This document shows positions 10,753-22,800 of a stretch of 64,000 bases of DNA, piece by piece. Under the pieces are notes generated by a model. That model ran no database searches and was not told the DNA's origin. It worked only from the letters and a program-made list of their open reading frames with translations. Positions within the stretch are counted from its first letter, which is position 1, and each line of letters opens with the position of its first letter. Made by a program: the position numbers and the translations under genes. The DNA lies in contig JAXQJY010000020.1 in NCBI GenBank assembly GCA_037042185.1, positions 496,001-560,000 on the forward strand, given 5' to 3'. The DNA is from Sordariomycetes sp. S80-01Y. Lineage: Eukaryota > Ascomycota > Sordariomycetes.

Positions 10753-12490
10753 ATGTCGGTCAAGGATCGACAAGAAGAGGGTGTTCTCACGCCCGGCGAG
10801 CCTCCCACTCCCGAAGCACCGGACACAATCGACAAGGCGGACATTGAGCGTCTCGGCCGCCAACGGCCGGAGATCTTGGGGTCATGGTTCTCCGAAGCCT
10901 TCTTCGTCTTCACCGTCGTCACTTCCATGATGATGAGCGAGTATTTCGTAAGTCTCCCCCTTGCCCCTTTTCAAAACACTCAACTTATATGTTAGATTTC
11001 TGGCTTCAACATCATCCTCCCAGCTGTGGCCACAGCACTCGACATCCCCGAATCATCACGAACATGGCCAGCAGCAGTCATCAATCTCACCACAGCCTGC
11101 CTCCTAATGCCCTTCGCCCGGATGGCTGACCGATATGGAGGTCGTGTCATCTTCCTCGTTGGTCATGCCTGGCTCCTGGTCTGGTCTCTGATCAGCGGCT
11201 TCAGCGTCAACCCCACCATGCTGATTGTCTGTCGAGCTATGCAAGGTCTCGGGCCCGGTGCTTTCATGCCGGCTGGTCTTGCGCTGCTGGCGAGGACGTA
11301 CCGACCCGGCCCTAGGAAGAATTTTGTCTTCAGCCTCTACGGTGCTTTTGCCTGTATCGGCTTCTACATCGGCATCCTCTTGGGTGCTGTTACCGCGGAC
11401 CTGCTGAACTGGAGGTGGTACTTTTGGATCGGGACCATCCTTTGCCTCGTCGTTGTTGTATCTGGGTGGTTTTCTATCCCGAGGAACTTGGGCGATGCCG
11501 ATCCGCTCGTCAAGATGGATTGGTGGGGCCTTGTCACAATCGTGCCTGGTCTCATCTTGGTCGTCTTCGCCTTCACGGATGGCGGACATGCGCCAGACGG
11601 ATGGAACACTCCTTACATATATGTCACCCTCATCATCGGCGGTCTTCTGCTCATTGCCGCCGTGTACGTTCAGGGCTGGGTTTCTGAACAGCCTTTGCTG
11701 CCAGCCGAGGTCTTCCGACCAAAGTACATGAAGAGGCTGACGCTAGCGATGTTCTGCGCATACGGCGTTTTTGGTCTCTTCCTCTTCTACGCCAGCTTCT
11801 AGTAAGTTTCAAAGGTCTATCGTTTTTGACAGCTACTGACTGCCCGGCAGCATCGAAATTTCTCTTGGGATCAAACCCTTGCTGGCAGCAGCTTGGTTCA
11901 CTCCCTTGGCTGTTGGCGGCATGTTCCTTGCCATCTGCGGTGGTCTTCTCATGCACATCCTCCCCAACCGTGTCCTCATGATCATTTCTCAAGCAGGCTT
12001 CCTCCTCTCGGTCCTGCTCTTCGCCATCATTCCCTCGCGCAACGAGGACACCGGCGAGCCGAGCGTCGATTTCCTCTACTGGGCCTACGTCTTCCCCGCC
12101 ATGCTGTGCGGAACGATCGGAGTGGACATCACCTTCAACATCACAAACGTCTACATCACCACGGCCATGCCCGCCAAGCTGCAGTCCACCGCAGGTGGAG
12201 TGATCAACAGTCTGCTCTACCTGGGCATGGCCTTCTGGCTTGGCGTTGGTGAGCTGGCCGTCAGCACCACTGTGATGCACAGAGGCGAGGAGAACGTCAG
12301 CCTCAGCCAGCAGTACAGGATCGGGTTCTGGACCGGTACTGGACTGGCAGGCGTGGCGTTGCTGTTGGTTACGACCATCAAGATGGGCAAGGCCTCTGCC
12401 GCGTTGACGGCGGATGAGAGGGCGGAACTCGAGAGGGAACTGGTGGCTGAGCGGACGAGATCGAACGCCGAGGCCAGACCGGTCGGTTGA
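10753..12490 (+). CDS. MFS drug:H+ antiporter, DHA2 type
   Basis: Three exons (10753-10947, 10996-11801, 11851-12490) give 546 residues. After a hydrophilic N-terminus (about 45 residues) the chain is dominated by membrane helices. Motif A between helices 2 and 3 is seen as ARMADRYGGR, and CRAMQGLGPGAFMPAGLALL with the following GPRKN loop and FIGILLGAV is the helix 4-5 region with motif C-like glycines typical of DHA exporters. A long central loop plus further helices fits the 14-helix DHA2 layout. Such proteins export toxic compounds or secondary metabolites across the plasma membrane with proton exchange; the substrate is not predictable. The second intron begins exactly where an apparent in-frame TAG would end the chain, and splicing restores YIEISLG. 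No biosynthetic genes lie beside it. Confidence 0.87.
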
Positions 12491-13146
12491 GCGTTTGATA
12501 TAGAGCATTTTAGGACAAGAGCATAGAAAGAGCACAAGTTACATCAGCATAGCTAGGCGTTCAATCGCGAATCACGGACACGGTGTCGAACGATAGGGCA
12601 TCGCAGGCACCCAACGAGAGTCACGAAATCAAAAGAATGAGAACTCACATGATCTTAATATGACAGTCAACGGGATGGTCTCCCAATTTCATACCACGTC
12701 CTGTGGTGTCGTGTCGATCTGGTCCCGCTTAGTTTGTACCCTTGAAGAATCAGGCTGCTTCGGTCAACGTGGATAGTCGCCATGGTTTGGGTATGCCAAG
12801 CTGTTGCCGATATGTATAACCGGTTCATCCCTTTTTTACTTGTTCTACACTGCATCTCTTCCCTCACTGTTGCTTGACACCCTCGCATATCCCGTCACCC
12901 GCGTCTTTACACTCGCCGTGAATTCGTGCGCTATCTCCGCCTGATTTGTGATAATGCCGTCAAACTCAACGGCTATGGTAGGCACGGTTAGGAGCAGAAG
13001 GACACGAGCAACGCATTTGAACATCTGTCTATGATCGGTATCTAATGGAGTAGCCCCAAAACACGTAGTGAGAAAGAAGGATAGCATATCGGTATCCCAG
13101 CCCACAGAACCCGAGGCTCAATCGCCGCTATAGGCAGCCAGATACC
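12491..13146. other. intergenic between two convergent genes
   Basis: About 650 bp between the transporter (+) and the secreted-protein gene (-). It contains one doubtful small secreted-protein frame (12845-13024 minus, listed separately); nothing else is recognised. Confidence 0.4.
12845..13024 (-). CDS. possible small secreted protein (59 aa)
   Basis: A minus-strand frame starts MFKCVARVLLLLTVPTIAVE, a plausible signal peptide with a short basic N-terminus and a leucine-rich core, followed by about 39 polar residues that contain no cysteine. It lies downstream of, and on the same strand as, the secreted GPI-type protein gene. The ATG directly follows ATAGACAG, so this could also be an internal exon. 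No family is recognised, and the call rests only on the signal-peptide-like start. Confidence 0.22.
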   Translation of the reverse strand: MFKCVARVLLLLTVPTIAVEFDGIITNQAEIAHEFTASVKTRVTGYARVSSNSEGRDAV

Positions 13147-13725
13147 TCACGCGGCGAGCCAGGCGGCGCAAGCGACGACCGCAACTCCAAATGCCCCCAT
13201 TGAGCTCCTGTATGAAGAAGAAGCCCCTGTCTTTTCCAGCATGCCAGTAGGCAAAGTCGGACTCGGCAAGGCCACCGACTCCGTATCGCTTCCGTCCGTG
13301 AACACAGCTGTTTGGGTCTCTGTGCATCCAGTACGCGAGAGGGAAAGAGCCAGCGTATCAACTCCGCATAGAGTGTCGACCTCGTCCCAGCGTGACTCGA
13401 CATCGCCCCAGAATTCAGAGACGTATGTGGCGTAGCTGACCAGATCCGAAGAAAGTGAGGCAGGGGCGGTGACGGTGCAGTCGGCGAGGGCAAAGGATGC
13501 GGTGCTGAAGTACTCGACGAGCTCGGTAGCCGAGGGTTCATTGGGAACAACGACTTCTGTAAGAACGGATTCGGCGCAAGCTTGGTCTTGACGGCGACCA
13601 AGCTCGGGTCCGGCCGTGGGAAGGGGAGCTCGCACGGCCTGGTAGCCGGGAAGATGGTTCACAGCTTCGCCCGAGACATGGACTGCCAATGCGAACAGGA
13701 GGGGGAGTGAACTGATTGGGGGCAT
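13147..13725 (-). CDS. small secreted, probably GPI-anchored protein
   Basis: An intronless minus-strand gene of 192 residues. A signal peptide covers residues 1 to about 20 (MPPISSLPLLFALAVHVSGE). The mature part has four cysteines, within ACAESV, ALADCTVTAP, TLCGV and TGCTE, enough for two disulphides. The segment DLVSYATYVSEFWGDVESRW is amphipathic and aromatic. A Ser/Thr/Pro-rich stretch precedes a hydrophobic C-terminus (AFGVAVVACAAWLAA) that resembles a GPI-attachment signal. From memory it resembles fungal proteins annotated as infection-structure-specific, but I cannot verify this and assign no function. Expected location: cell surface. It has no obvious functional partner beside it. 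Confidence 0.72.
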   Translation of the reverse strand: MPPISSLPLLFALAVHVSGEAVNHLPGYQAVRAPLPTAGPELGRRQDQACAESVLTEVVVPNEPSATELVEYFSTASFALADCTVTAPASLSSDLVSYATYVSEFWGDVESRWDEVDTLCGVDTLALSLSRTGCTETQTAVFTDGSDTESVALPSPTLPTGMLEKTGASSSYRSSMGAFGVAVVACAAWLAA

Positions 13726-16700
13726 TTTGTTTGATGAACGTCTGCTTCGACGACGTTGCTTGGGAATTATGAGCTTTCAGAGGTTGTCTTTCCGGAGTTG
13801 AGAGCGGTAATGGCGGCGGTCAATATTCAACACGCTAACCGTAAGAGTCTGGTCAAGTAGAGTAGTGATCTGAAGCATAGAGATGTCTCATTGCTAGTCT
13901 TTATATATTCATTCTTCTGACCTCGGCCGTCATCCTCGGCCAGAGCCGTTCCAATTCCATCAGGCGCACTCAAAGCTTGGCAGCAACGCGGTACCTTGCT
14001 GCTCAGAATGACAAGCCCAGCTGAGCCCTGCAAGGTCCCCGAAGTCCTAATGATACCAACTATGTTCTGCATATTACTGTAACGGGGCATCACCGAGCGC
14101 CTACTGTTGGCGAGACCAGCAGGGGGGCAGAAGAAGATCCACCATCGACAGAACAGCATTTCCGCTATTAGACCGGGACAAGGCCAGGAAATTAATCCAA
14201 AAGCTATATCCCAGAAATCCTTAATTTTTAGGCAATCTACTTGAACAGATACCACGCTCTCTTCCCGATTATGTGCTGCTGGAAACGTCAACAAAGCCAA
14301 AGACGCGAGGTCGTGGGTTCAGTCTTCAGTTTGAGGGCGGAGGGACTGGGCAGTCAGCTGTTGGGAACTTTGGTGCGGCACGGGAGCGCGACCATTGAAG
14401 CTGGTGCGTTGGCACCCGCGGTTTAACAACAGCCAGGGTTTCAATCCCAGCTAGATATTGCCAATTTTGTAGACATGTGACCAACTATCTTCCGTCCCCA
14501 GTCCCACGGTCTAAGCGTGGGCGATTCCGCCTTGCGAGGTTGAAAAAGCCCATACCGCTTCTTGGAGAGGTTAGTACTCCGTAGGGCTGACAGACCAAAG
14601 GGGAAGGTCCAGCTCCTCAGCAGTGAGAGCTAGCTTTTAGCCAGGAGAATCCTCCGTCACTTGGCATGCGCTTCTTATCTGAGAGCATGCGAATCTTTCG
14701 GGAGCCTGGTCATCTAATTGAGCCCTTCAAGCCGACGACCCAGTTTGTTCCGTGACACTGGGATGCTGTGATAACAGACAGGGAAAGCTTCTCTTAGAAC
14801 CTAAGATCTCGGGCCTGCTTAGGCTTGGATCTCTTCGGTTGGTGTCGCCGTGTTTTTGGCAATCAGAGAACGCCTTATCCTCTCTTCAAGGTTCTCATAG
14901 CAGCTGCCAGCTTCTGTCCACCACTCTGAAGACTGACAGGTCATGGGTGACCGCGGCAGGCTTTGTAACAGCCTCCCCCTAGAGCAAACGCTTTTTTATT
15001 GCTACGCATCAAGTTCAAAGCTCACTCCCCTGATGCGCCTTGGTAACCTGGCATCATCTGGTCACTTCTCTTGCCTCTTGCGCCGCGATGCTTTGCCGAG
15101 GTGGAGCTCTGATGTGACTTTCAAAGACCTCCCGACCCTCAGACGACGTCGCATCATGCTAGCAAGGCTTCCATCACTTTTCTGCACGTAGATTCCCATT
15201 GGCTGAACAAGTCGCCCGAGATGTCAGCCTCTTGTTTTCATCGGCTGTCTGACCAGTCCAAGACGTCTGCGGTATGTCATGACAGCAGGTAACCCAAGAT
15301 TTTCGAGTTATGACCGAGATGTTGCACTGCTTGGTCGACTTTCGTACTACAATCTGCTGAGGCTACAGTCAGCCCGCAATAGAATTGGAGTGTGTGATAG
15401 CCATGGATCTTCAACTCAGGAGCAACTGCTCCAGCATTTAGATTACGAGTCAACTTGCAGTCCGGCCAGAGGTCGGTGGGACCATCACTTTGGTTATCAG
15501 GAGTCCTGACTTTCAAGATCATCAACGGCTTATACCGGCATGGTCATCTATTTCCCCCGAAGGTATCGCCGACAATCTCGGCGGTTGATAACACCCACTG
15601 CCGGAGCAACATCAATTCAAAGCGCTAGCAGATCAACCGTTGACAAGTTTTAGAGTTTTGCGGCTAGCCGGGTCCGATGCTCCGGGCCTCGCTAGCCCCA
15701 AGTCATGGATCATGTGGGATGTGCCCAAGACCCATCACAAGGTTGTTCTGGACTGAACCAGCCCTCCGCAGCCTTGCAGAGGTCCCACGGACGATGGATT
15801 AGTTTACGTACGAAGTTTTTTGCTTTGAGTGCACTCAAAAGAATTCTAGAGTCCAGCTAATAGACTTCTTCGGACCCAGTTGGGAGGCTGGCGTGAAGGC
15901 CTCTTCCTCAGTTACTTGGAGGCGCGTCGACATCTTCCAACTACCAACGAGTAATTCACAGAATTAAAGCACCACAGAGTTACGTTGTGCATTGGCTGAC
16001 ATTTTGAAGAAAAGTTTTACATTTTAAGCAACCCTCTCTCTGTCCAGGCTTCAGCCTCCTCTTGCGCCTTACTTGCAGAAAGTTCAACTAGCCCATCTCA
16101 CAGAGCCACTTCAATTGGTAGCCTGCAACTCCTGTTGCTAAACAACCACAGCACTTCTGAGAGGGAGTGAATTGTTGATCTTCAGCGAGTGTGCTGGAAT
16201 CGCATATGACTGCTCACGTGTGTCCTGTCCGCGGCCAGCACGCCGCCGGGCGCAACATCAGCTGTCAGGATCGGCATCTCGGACATGTATGTGCGACAGG
16301 AGCCACCTTCAGCTTGGCTCGTTTCTCGAGATTCAGTTGGTTGTCTGAATGCAAGTGTGTTTGACCCATGCCCACCCACATACAATCATACGATGACTGC
16401 GGCGTGTCCCCCTTATCACTGTTCCCACATTAACCTCGTCGCCGCCACAGCCTTGATTCTCCTCATCGCGGATGACTTCCGACATCACCTCATAGCCTAC
16501 TCTTCCATCAGGTTCGCAGTGGCATCACGTCTAATGGCAACCGTCGGACGCTCCACGTCACTACCCGTTTGGAACTACCGAGGCGATGTCCGACGCCTAC
16601 GCAGCCGCCGTCTGAGGATTGTGCGTGTTATGCACTAGTCCATGTATGTCAAGCAGTGACCTTTTGGCTGGGGACAGCTGAGAGAATTATTCCACTCCAG

Positions 16701-19048
16701 CACCATACAGCCCTCTACGGGGATCCTCCAAGTCCACCATGCCTGTCAGCTCATCCAGAGATGTCTCCCGATCGAGCGAGGGGACCCTGAGGCTCAACCC
16801 CAGCGCCCGCTAACGGAACGTAAATTTCGGTACGAGTGATTCTTCTTTTTCAGCTGGAGATAATCTTTGCCGTACTATTCGCGGTTGACTTTAGCCCCAG
16901 GTTGTTGTGGAAGGGGCAACTAGCCCGCCGGCTGAGGTACAGAGCTATGTCCAAGGCTAATTACTGGTCGCTTTTGCAGAACAGGGCTTGATGGGCCTAG
17001 ACCTAGGTCGCAATTCGCAAACTTCTTGGATGAAGACAGCAGAGACAAGGAAAGCTGACCACTAAGACAGTATGTGGCTTTGAGAGGGTTTGCTCGTGAA
17101 AGAACCGATGCGAGCGTGCTTGATCTTCATATTTCCGGGGAGTTGCCATCTGCAGCCACTCGAATCAGGGGCCTTGAGTGGATGTCTTACTTGAGGCTTG
17201 CATTGATGCGACTTGTAAGCAAGACCACCACCATGATCTATCATTGATCCGGCAGATGTCATCGCCGCAGCACCAACGTTCTTGGTCGCACTCCGACCTC
17301 GCACACGCACCTAAAACCGTTGCGACGGCCTCCAGGGTCAATCTCTGCTGGCAAGAGGAGGTGGGGATTTCTCAACATGCGGACCATTCCAGCCCATCTG
17401 CCAGAACAAAGTTTGAGCCAGACAATGAAGCTACCCCCCCTTTTTCCCCGCCGTCTCCCGCTACACCCGCTACACCAGGGACTTGGGTTCCACGCGCGGA
17501 TCTGGGAAAGAGTATCCGCTCGATCCGCTTGTGTAGTGGTCTCACGTCGGGAGGGTACTGTACCGGGTCTGTCTAACCGTTAGAAGACACAGTGAGACCG
17601 TGTGCAGCCATGCGTCGTCTAGCCTATTGATCCTGGAGCTCGGCCGAGTCCACTGCCGGCGTCAACCGCATGTCGTCTGCGTCGCAGGTCTGCAACACCG
17701 CGTAGTGTGACAAACACCCTCTTGAAGTATCTGGGGAATTTTCAGCCTAATGGATCGGCGTGATATTTCTGATCAGCTGCCGCACAGCCAGATGGAAGAA
17801 AAGACCGCCCTGAGCCTCGTCAACTAAGCCGAAGATGCCCGTCTCCTGTCAGATCAACGTGTTTTGCTTAGCACGCGAGGCGAGGAGGAACGCCACGATC
17901 TGAGAATCGGTACCACAGTCCCAATTGCTGACCACCGCACACGGCTTCCGCAACTCGGAGCAGCCGGGGCGTTACGAGGCCCCCCCGAGAACGTGGGCCT
18001 GGCCCAGCCCACGCCGTGGCCCCTCACACCCCGAAGGACCCCTTGGCACCTGGAACCCTTCGTTGTGCCGGCTGCCGCACGCTGCGCTCTGGCGCCACCG
18101 GGCGACTCGGCGCTAAGGGGTTTTGTGAGGGGGAGGGAGCATTGCTGCCAGCCCAGCGCCGCGCATTGTCCAATACTTGCCTCAGATCCACACCTCCCAA
18201 GCGGACCTTTCCCAGCAAACATCTCCAAGGAGCCTGTCGACTTTGTGTGTCGCCCCAGTTGCGAAGCTGTTGGGATTGAAGGCAAACATCTCGGCTCGAC
18301 ACCCTCGGGGACCGTTGAAACTTAGCCCCCAGACGACGTGTAAGCACCCAATCAGACGAACCCATCATGATCGGAGCTACTCCGACCCTAACGTCCAATC
18401 ACATTATTCCCCGGCGTCGCGGGGAGGCTACTCCAAAGCTAACCAGCAACCCCCCTGGTCGAATTTCTGGGCCGAACCTCCAACTTATCTGCGGCGAGGA
18501 GGTGTGTGCAGTTTCCCTCTTGATTCCATCCCGTAGCGTGGCAGAAGTCTATCTGGGAGTCTCGACAATGGTGGTGGGAGGCTTTCCCTAGTTTGCAGCT
18601 GTTCTGGGAACGCTAGACACGCTATGCCTTGGAGCGGTCTTGCACGCAACTCTTCCAACCGTTGGCAGACCAGCGCAGCAACGCCAGATCGGAGATCAAG
18701 GCATCTCTCTCCCCTATATGACTGTGTATCCGTCCATGCTCCGCGGGATCTCATATGTTGATCTTATCAACGCGAACATATAACCTTGGCTTGAGCCGTG
18801 TTTCGGCCCCTGGATCTCTTCCTCTTTCGACCGAATCAAGAGCAAGGGGCATCCTAGGAGCATTGTCTATGAAACCTGCAGATCGTTTGTGCAATAGCAG
18901 ATCTACGCGCCCGCCAATGCCTGCGAGGGAACAGGACACAGGAAGTGAGAGATTACCCTGGTTCTGATCTTCCAGGAGAGTGGCTCGTCATTGACTCACA
19001 AAACTGGCCCGGCAGCTCTGCTCCCAGTCGCCGATCCAGTTTGGCAGC
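13726..19048. other. 5.3 kb gene-poor stretch
   Basis: No frame here shows a recognisable domain or a convincing exon series, and I see no tRNA, rRNA or intact mobile element. Frames such as 16285-16638 and 17864-18325 (plus) look like chance. A T-arm-like sequence near 14435-14452 does not fold as a tRNA. The right end is the promoter of the bZIP gene. By eye the sequence is not strongly AT-rich, so it does not look like a heavily RIP-mutated repeat. Confidence 0.5.
18992..18998 (+). promoter_or_regulatory. AP-1/Gcn4-type TGACTCA site
   Basis: A perfect TGACTCA lies about 50 nt upstream of the bZIP start codon. bZIP proteins of the AP-1/Gcn4 class bind this palindrome, so auto- or cross-regulation is conceivable. 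One 7-bp match can occur by chance, and it lies close enough to the ATG to be within the leader. Confidence 0.25.
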
Positions 19049-20188
19049 ATGGCCAGCTGCGGCACCCCGCTCGATATTCTGAACGCTGAAGGCCCCCCGT
19101 TCCCGGGCTGCTTCTTGCTATCAACATCGACGCGGACAAGCACGCCCTCACCCTTTTCGGGGAGCAGTCTGGGCTCGCAGACGCCAGCGCAACTCACGTC
19201 AGCGTCAACAACGAACTTCTTCGATGAGGCCATTGGGCTGCCGCAGGCCCCTGTCGATTCCACGATGCCAGTTCCTGACGCGGACCAGGCCGAGACCGAC
19301 TTGTTTGACATATTGGGCTCGACACCCTCTTCTGCAGCCAGCAAACCAGCCCAGCCGAAAACACGTGCGAGGAAGAGAGGTCCAAGCAGCAAATCGAATG
19401 CGAAAAAAAACGCGACAAACAATAAGGCCTCGACTCAGAGAAGCCCACTACAGGCCGATGTTCCCAAGTCGAAGCCGCGGAAACGAGGACGACCAAAGAC
19501 CAACTTCACCGAGGCCGATCTCGAAGAATACCCCCAGGAGGAGCTCGCAGAAGATGGGCTTCCCAAGGACCCCCGCCGACGGCGCGTGCTCGAGCGCAAC
19601 CGCATAGCCGCTACCAAGTGTCGAAATCGCAGGCGCGACGAGGCGCAAGATCTTGCGCTGCAGGAACAGGAGGCCGAGAATCGGCATCGGTATCTCTCAG
19701 CGGTCTGCGACTCGCTCACCTCCGAGATCTACGAGCTGAAGACGCAGCTTCTTGGCCATTCGGACTGTCGCTGTGAGCTGATCCAAGCATACATCGCCCA
19801 TGAGGCAAGGAAATCTGTCGACACCATGTCCCGGATGCTGCCATCGTTTAGAGGAACCAATCAACGCGCGTCCATCGGGGAAAGCTCCTCGGGCAGCTTG
19901 TACACAAGTCCTGAAGCTGAAGGTACGCCGGTCTGGACGGCCCCTTTCCAGATTATGCCAGCCGCGGCAACGCCGGCAAGCACTGGCTGTGACAGTGCCT
20001 TCGACAAGTACGCAATGGCCAGCATGATTCCAGAGCAACATGGAATCATTCAATTAGCTGCGCTCCCTGGCGCAGTATACAATACGAACGCCAACGGCAT
20101 AATGGCCCTTCCTGAACACTCTTCAGGGCCCATGGTGCACGCGCTGACAGCTGATACCGGATATTGGGACCCATGGGAAACACAGTAG
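19049..20188 (+). CDS. bZIP transcription factor, ATF/CREB-like
   Basis: A single exon of 379 residues. Residues from about 174 form a bZIP domain: RRRRVLERNRIAATKCRNRR has the N-x3-A-x3-C-R signature of the basic region, followed by a leucine-zipper-like helix through LSAVCDSLTSEIYELKTQLL. The domain ends in LLGHSDCRCELIQAYI, resembling the conserved C-terminal cysteine segment of fungal Atf1/AtfA-type factors. Just before it, KPRKRGRPKT looks like an AT-hook. The N-terminal 110 residues are Ser/Thr/Pro-rich and the C-terminus is low-complexity. Such factors act in the nucleus as dimers and commonly mediate stress and development responses. The gene converges on the Zn2Cys6 gene, with only 240 bp between the stop codons. 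Confidence 0.85.
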   Translation: MASCGTPLDILNAEGPPFPGCFLLSTSTRTSTPSPFSGSSLGSQTPAQLTSASTTNFFDEAIGLPQAPVDSTMPVPDADQAETDLFDILGSTPSSAASKPAQPKTRARKRGPSSKSNAKKNATNNKASTQRSPLQADVPKSKPRKRGRPKTNFTEADLEEYPQEELAEDGLPKDPRRRRVLERNRIAATKCRNRRRDEAQDLALQEQEAENRHRYLSAVCDSLTSEIYELKTQLLGHSDCRCELIQAYIAHEARKSVDTMSRMLPSFRGTNQRASIGESSSGSLYTSPEAEGTPVWTAPFQIMPAAATPASTGCDSAFDKYAMASMIPEQHGIIQLAALPGAVYNTNANGIMALPEHSSGPMVHALTADTGYWDPWETQ

Positions 20189-20428
20189 CCACTTAGGGTA
20201 GCCGGGATGGGCGCATTTGCTTATGGTAACGATATCCTCATGGGGAGGAGTGTTAGCGGGCGTTTGGTGTCGACTTGGAGATCGACCAGCACTGGCTTCG
20301 GTCCTCTCATATGGGGCAAAGGAGCGGGAGCTAGCGATAGATCAGTCTTGTATTTGAATGGACTCAGCATTTCTTGTCTCCCTGACTTCGATTGGTTCTT
20401 GCCTAGGCGTGCGCAGCTGAGTTCCTGC

Positions 20429-22800
20429 TCACTGGATACGCACGCCGCCTTCCAAGTCCATTCGACCATGCGTGAACTCATCAAACATGACCATGTCGTC
20501 GAATCTCTGCGCCAGGTGGTCAACGTGTGCGCTGCCCTGATCCACCAGAGCCGTGTCCAGATCTACCATAAAACATGCCTCCGTGGGTGGGTCGAGTGAA
20601 GCTGTGTTAGGTCCCCTCGCGCGGAGCTCTCGGATATAATCATACGCCTCTTGGGCAGTAGTCAGCTGGGCCGCAGCTGCCATGGTAAGTAGTCCCTTGG
20701 CAACCAGCAAGGTGACCGGGTATCGCGGGTAAAGGGTTCTGTAGCCGTTTAGAGCGAGTCGTAAGTCGCGAGATCGCACTTCTTTCGGTTCGTTCGAGCG
20801 TATCGCATAGTTCGCAAGAAAAAGACATCCAGTATGCCAGAACACGGTGGGCCACCTTCTTGCAAAGTGGTGTTCGTAGATCGTGATGCATCGCCTCAGC
20901 TGGTGGATAGAAGCCTTGGTGATGTCCATGGCTCGGGGCTTGGAAAGACTCGCTCGGTCGTGGGGTTCCCTATCCGGGTCCAGGACTAGGGGCCGGAGAA
21001 GCGTGATAATTGCCGCATGTATAAAGATGCTGCAGCATGTTAGCTCATCACTCTATTACCAAATGGTGGAACATACTGGAGAATTATCCCGCCGTGGCTG
21101 ACTCTATTACCCCGAGCGAGCTGCAGAGGCAGCTGATCGGCAAACGTCAATAGGCGACCGAGCATAACGTGCACGAAACCGGGATCGAAACGAATTGACG
21201 TGGGCATTGGGCCATTCTCGAAGTACCGGGACAGCATTTCATACATCAGCGCCCATAGTTGGCACAGAGCCCGAAATAACGTATTCGCGTCGGTAGTCGA
21301 GGTGGTGGTGGGGAGAGGGAGCTTTGGTGGTTGCAATATTCCAAATTCGCCTTGTTGGCACTGGAATCCGTGCAAGCTTGCGGCTGTCAGTGTCACCTCA
21401 TAATTTGAACCTCTTTTGGCTCACCTGGCGTACGAGAACAGTCCCCAAGCACAGTGGCAAGCAGCTCTCAACTCGATAGCATCGCTAATCGCTTGCGTTG
21501 CCTCATTCAACAACCCCATTCGCTGGCCCATGGCAATCGCCTGACCAAGAAACCGCTTTCCCTTGTCTCCCGATCCCAAAAAATTTGCCCTTAAGCTGAG
21601 AAGCTCCAGTGATACCAGCTTCGGTATCGTATCGATTCCCTTTTCTGCCGTCAGTTGTTTCGTCGCTTCTGAGAAAAATTCTTCGCTTCGATCGGCTTCC
21701 GAGACCAGAAGTCCTGACGTGTCAAGCTGAGGGAGGGGGTTAGCCAGGGAACCGACGAGACTCGTATAGAGAAGGAGAGGAATGCCGTACGCAGGCCCAG
21801 CTAAGAAGGGAGTTCACGAGAAGCTCAGAGCAGAAGCGGGACTCGTAGTTGCACAGGTCTTGCAAGAAAAGGCCGGCATCAAAAAAGCCAAGAATAGGGT
21901 GATCAACCTCGAGATACCTAGAGATGGCATCGGCAGCTTCGAGGTTGTCAATAGACACATGTGTCCAGTTTGCAAAGTTGACGAGCTCCAAGCCATTCTC
22001 GGTCAACGCCGGTGTAGTTGGTAGCGAAGGCTGGACGGATGACGCTTCGTAGGCGTCAATGGACGTGACAATGTGCGCAGCGTCGAGCTGAGAGGTCGTT
22101 CTGGAGGTGGTCAGCCTGCCCGCATATCAGCAAGGACTAACTTACCTCCTCGAGGGATTCTGACCACCGTCAATCTTCCGGTTCTGATGAAAGAACACTT
22201 GAGTCGGGTCTAATGGAAGATCTAACGGAGCAGCGGCAGGGTACAGCATCGGGTGCCGAAGCATCAACTCGAATTCAACGGACCCTTGATCAGGAGGTGA
22301 GAGAGTCGCGATACCCTCAGCTTTTCCAGGCTGACCACCTGGGCCGCCACGAATGTGGGCGAGGGCAAGTGAGAAGTCGCCGTAGACCTTGATATCTGTG
22401 AGAAGACCCTGGGCTGTCTCGGGGGGCAGCGAAGTCAAGAGGGACAGGAGCTCGCTCGCACTGGAGTTACGGTCGGTCTCTGCGGGATGTGGTGTGTGCG
22501 ATGGAGAGGAATCCGAGGCTTCAGCGGATCTACCGCCAAACGTACACGGGGATCCCCGCCTGACACATGCTGCGCACACTGGGCGCTGTCCGTCGCACTG
22601 AGTAAACTGTCAGCAGAGGCACCGACACAGAAGCCGTGGGAACTAACAGCAGACTTCTTCGTTCGACAAGTGTCACAGGCAACTTTGACTTGTGCTCGCT
22701 TGCGCTTCTGAGTGACGTGGGCCTCCCCTTGGCCGTCCCTGTCACCATCCGAGCCTTGGCTTGCCAACGCAGGTCTCAATGGCTTATACCTTCGATCCAT
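20429..22800 (-). CDS. Zn2Cys6 fungal transcription factor, paralogue A
   Basis: Six exons on the minus strand: 22800-22648, 22597-22146, 22100-21791, 21726-21425, 21376-21077 and 21029-20429, giving 705 residues with consistent phases. Splicing the first two exons forms the binuclear zinc cluster CDTCRTKKSACDGQRPVC then CAACVRRGSPC (C-x2-C-x6-C-x6-C-x2-C-x6-C) near residue 42. The downstream region (FANWTHVSIDNLEA, YLEVDHPILGFFD, YESRFCSELLVNSLLSW, then AIAMGQRMGLL) is the fungal-specific regulatory domain. The exon 5 acceptor is AAG rather than YAG; it is used because only that junction keeps the frame and matches the paralogue at 40818-43134. The product is a nuclear DNA-binding regulator with unknown targets. 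Confidence 0.82.

Noticed and set aside
4472-12490. NmrA protein, permease, cutinase and exporter as a biosynthetic cluster
   Set aside because: No backbone synthase or tailoring enzymes are present; the mixture fits ordinary accessory genes.
14431-14455. T-arm-like GGGTTTCAATCCC, possible tRNA
   Set aside because: The stem has a mismatch, the loop does not fit TTCRANN and no acceptor, D or anticodon arms can be found around it.
20189-20599. Plus-strand frame 20207-20599 after the bZIP gene
   Set aside because: It overlaps the 3' end of the convergent Zn2Cys6 gene and has no domain.
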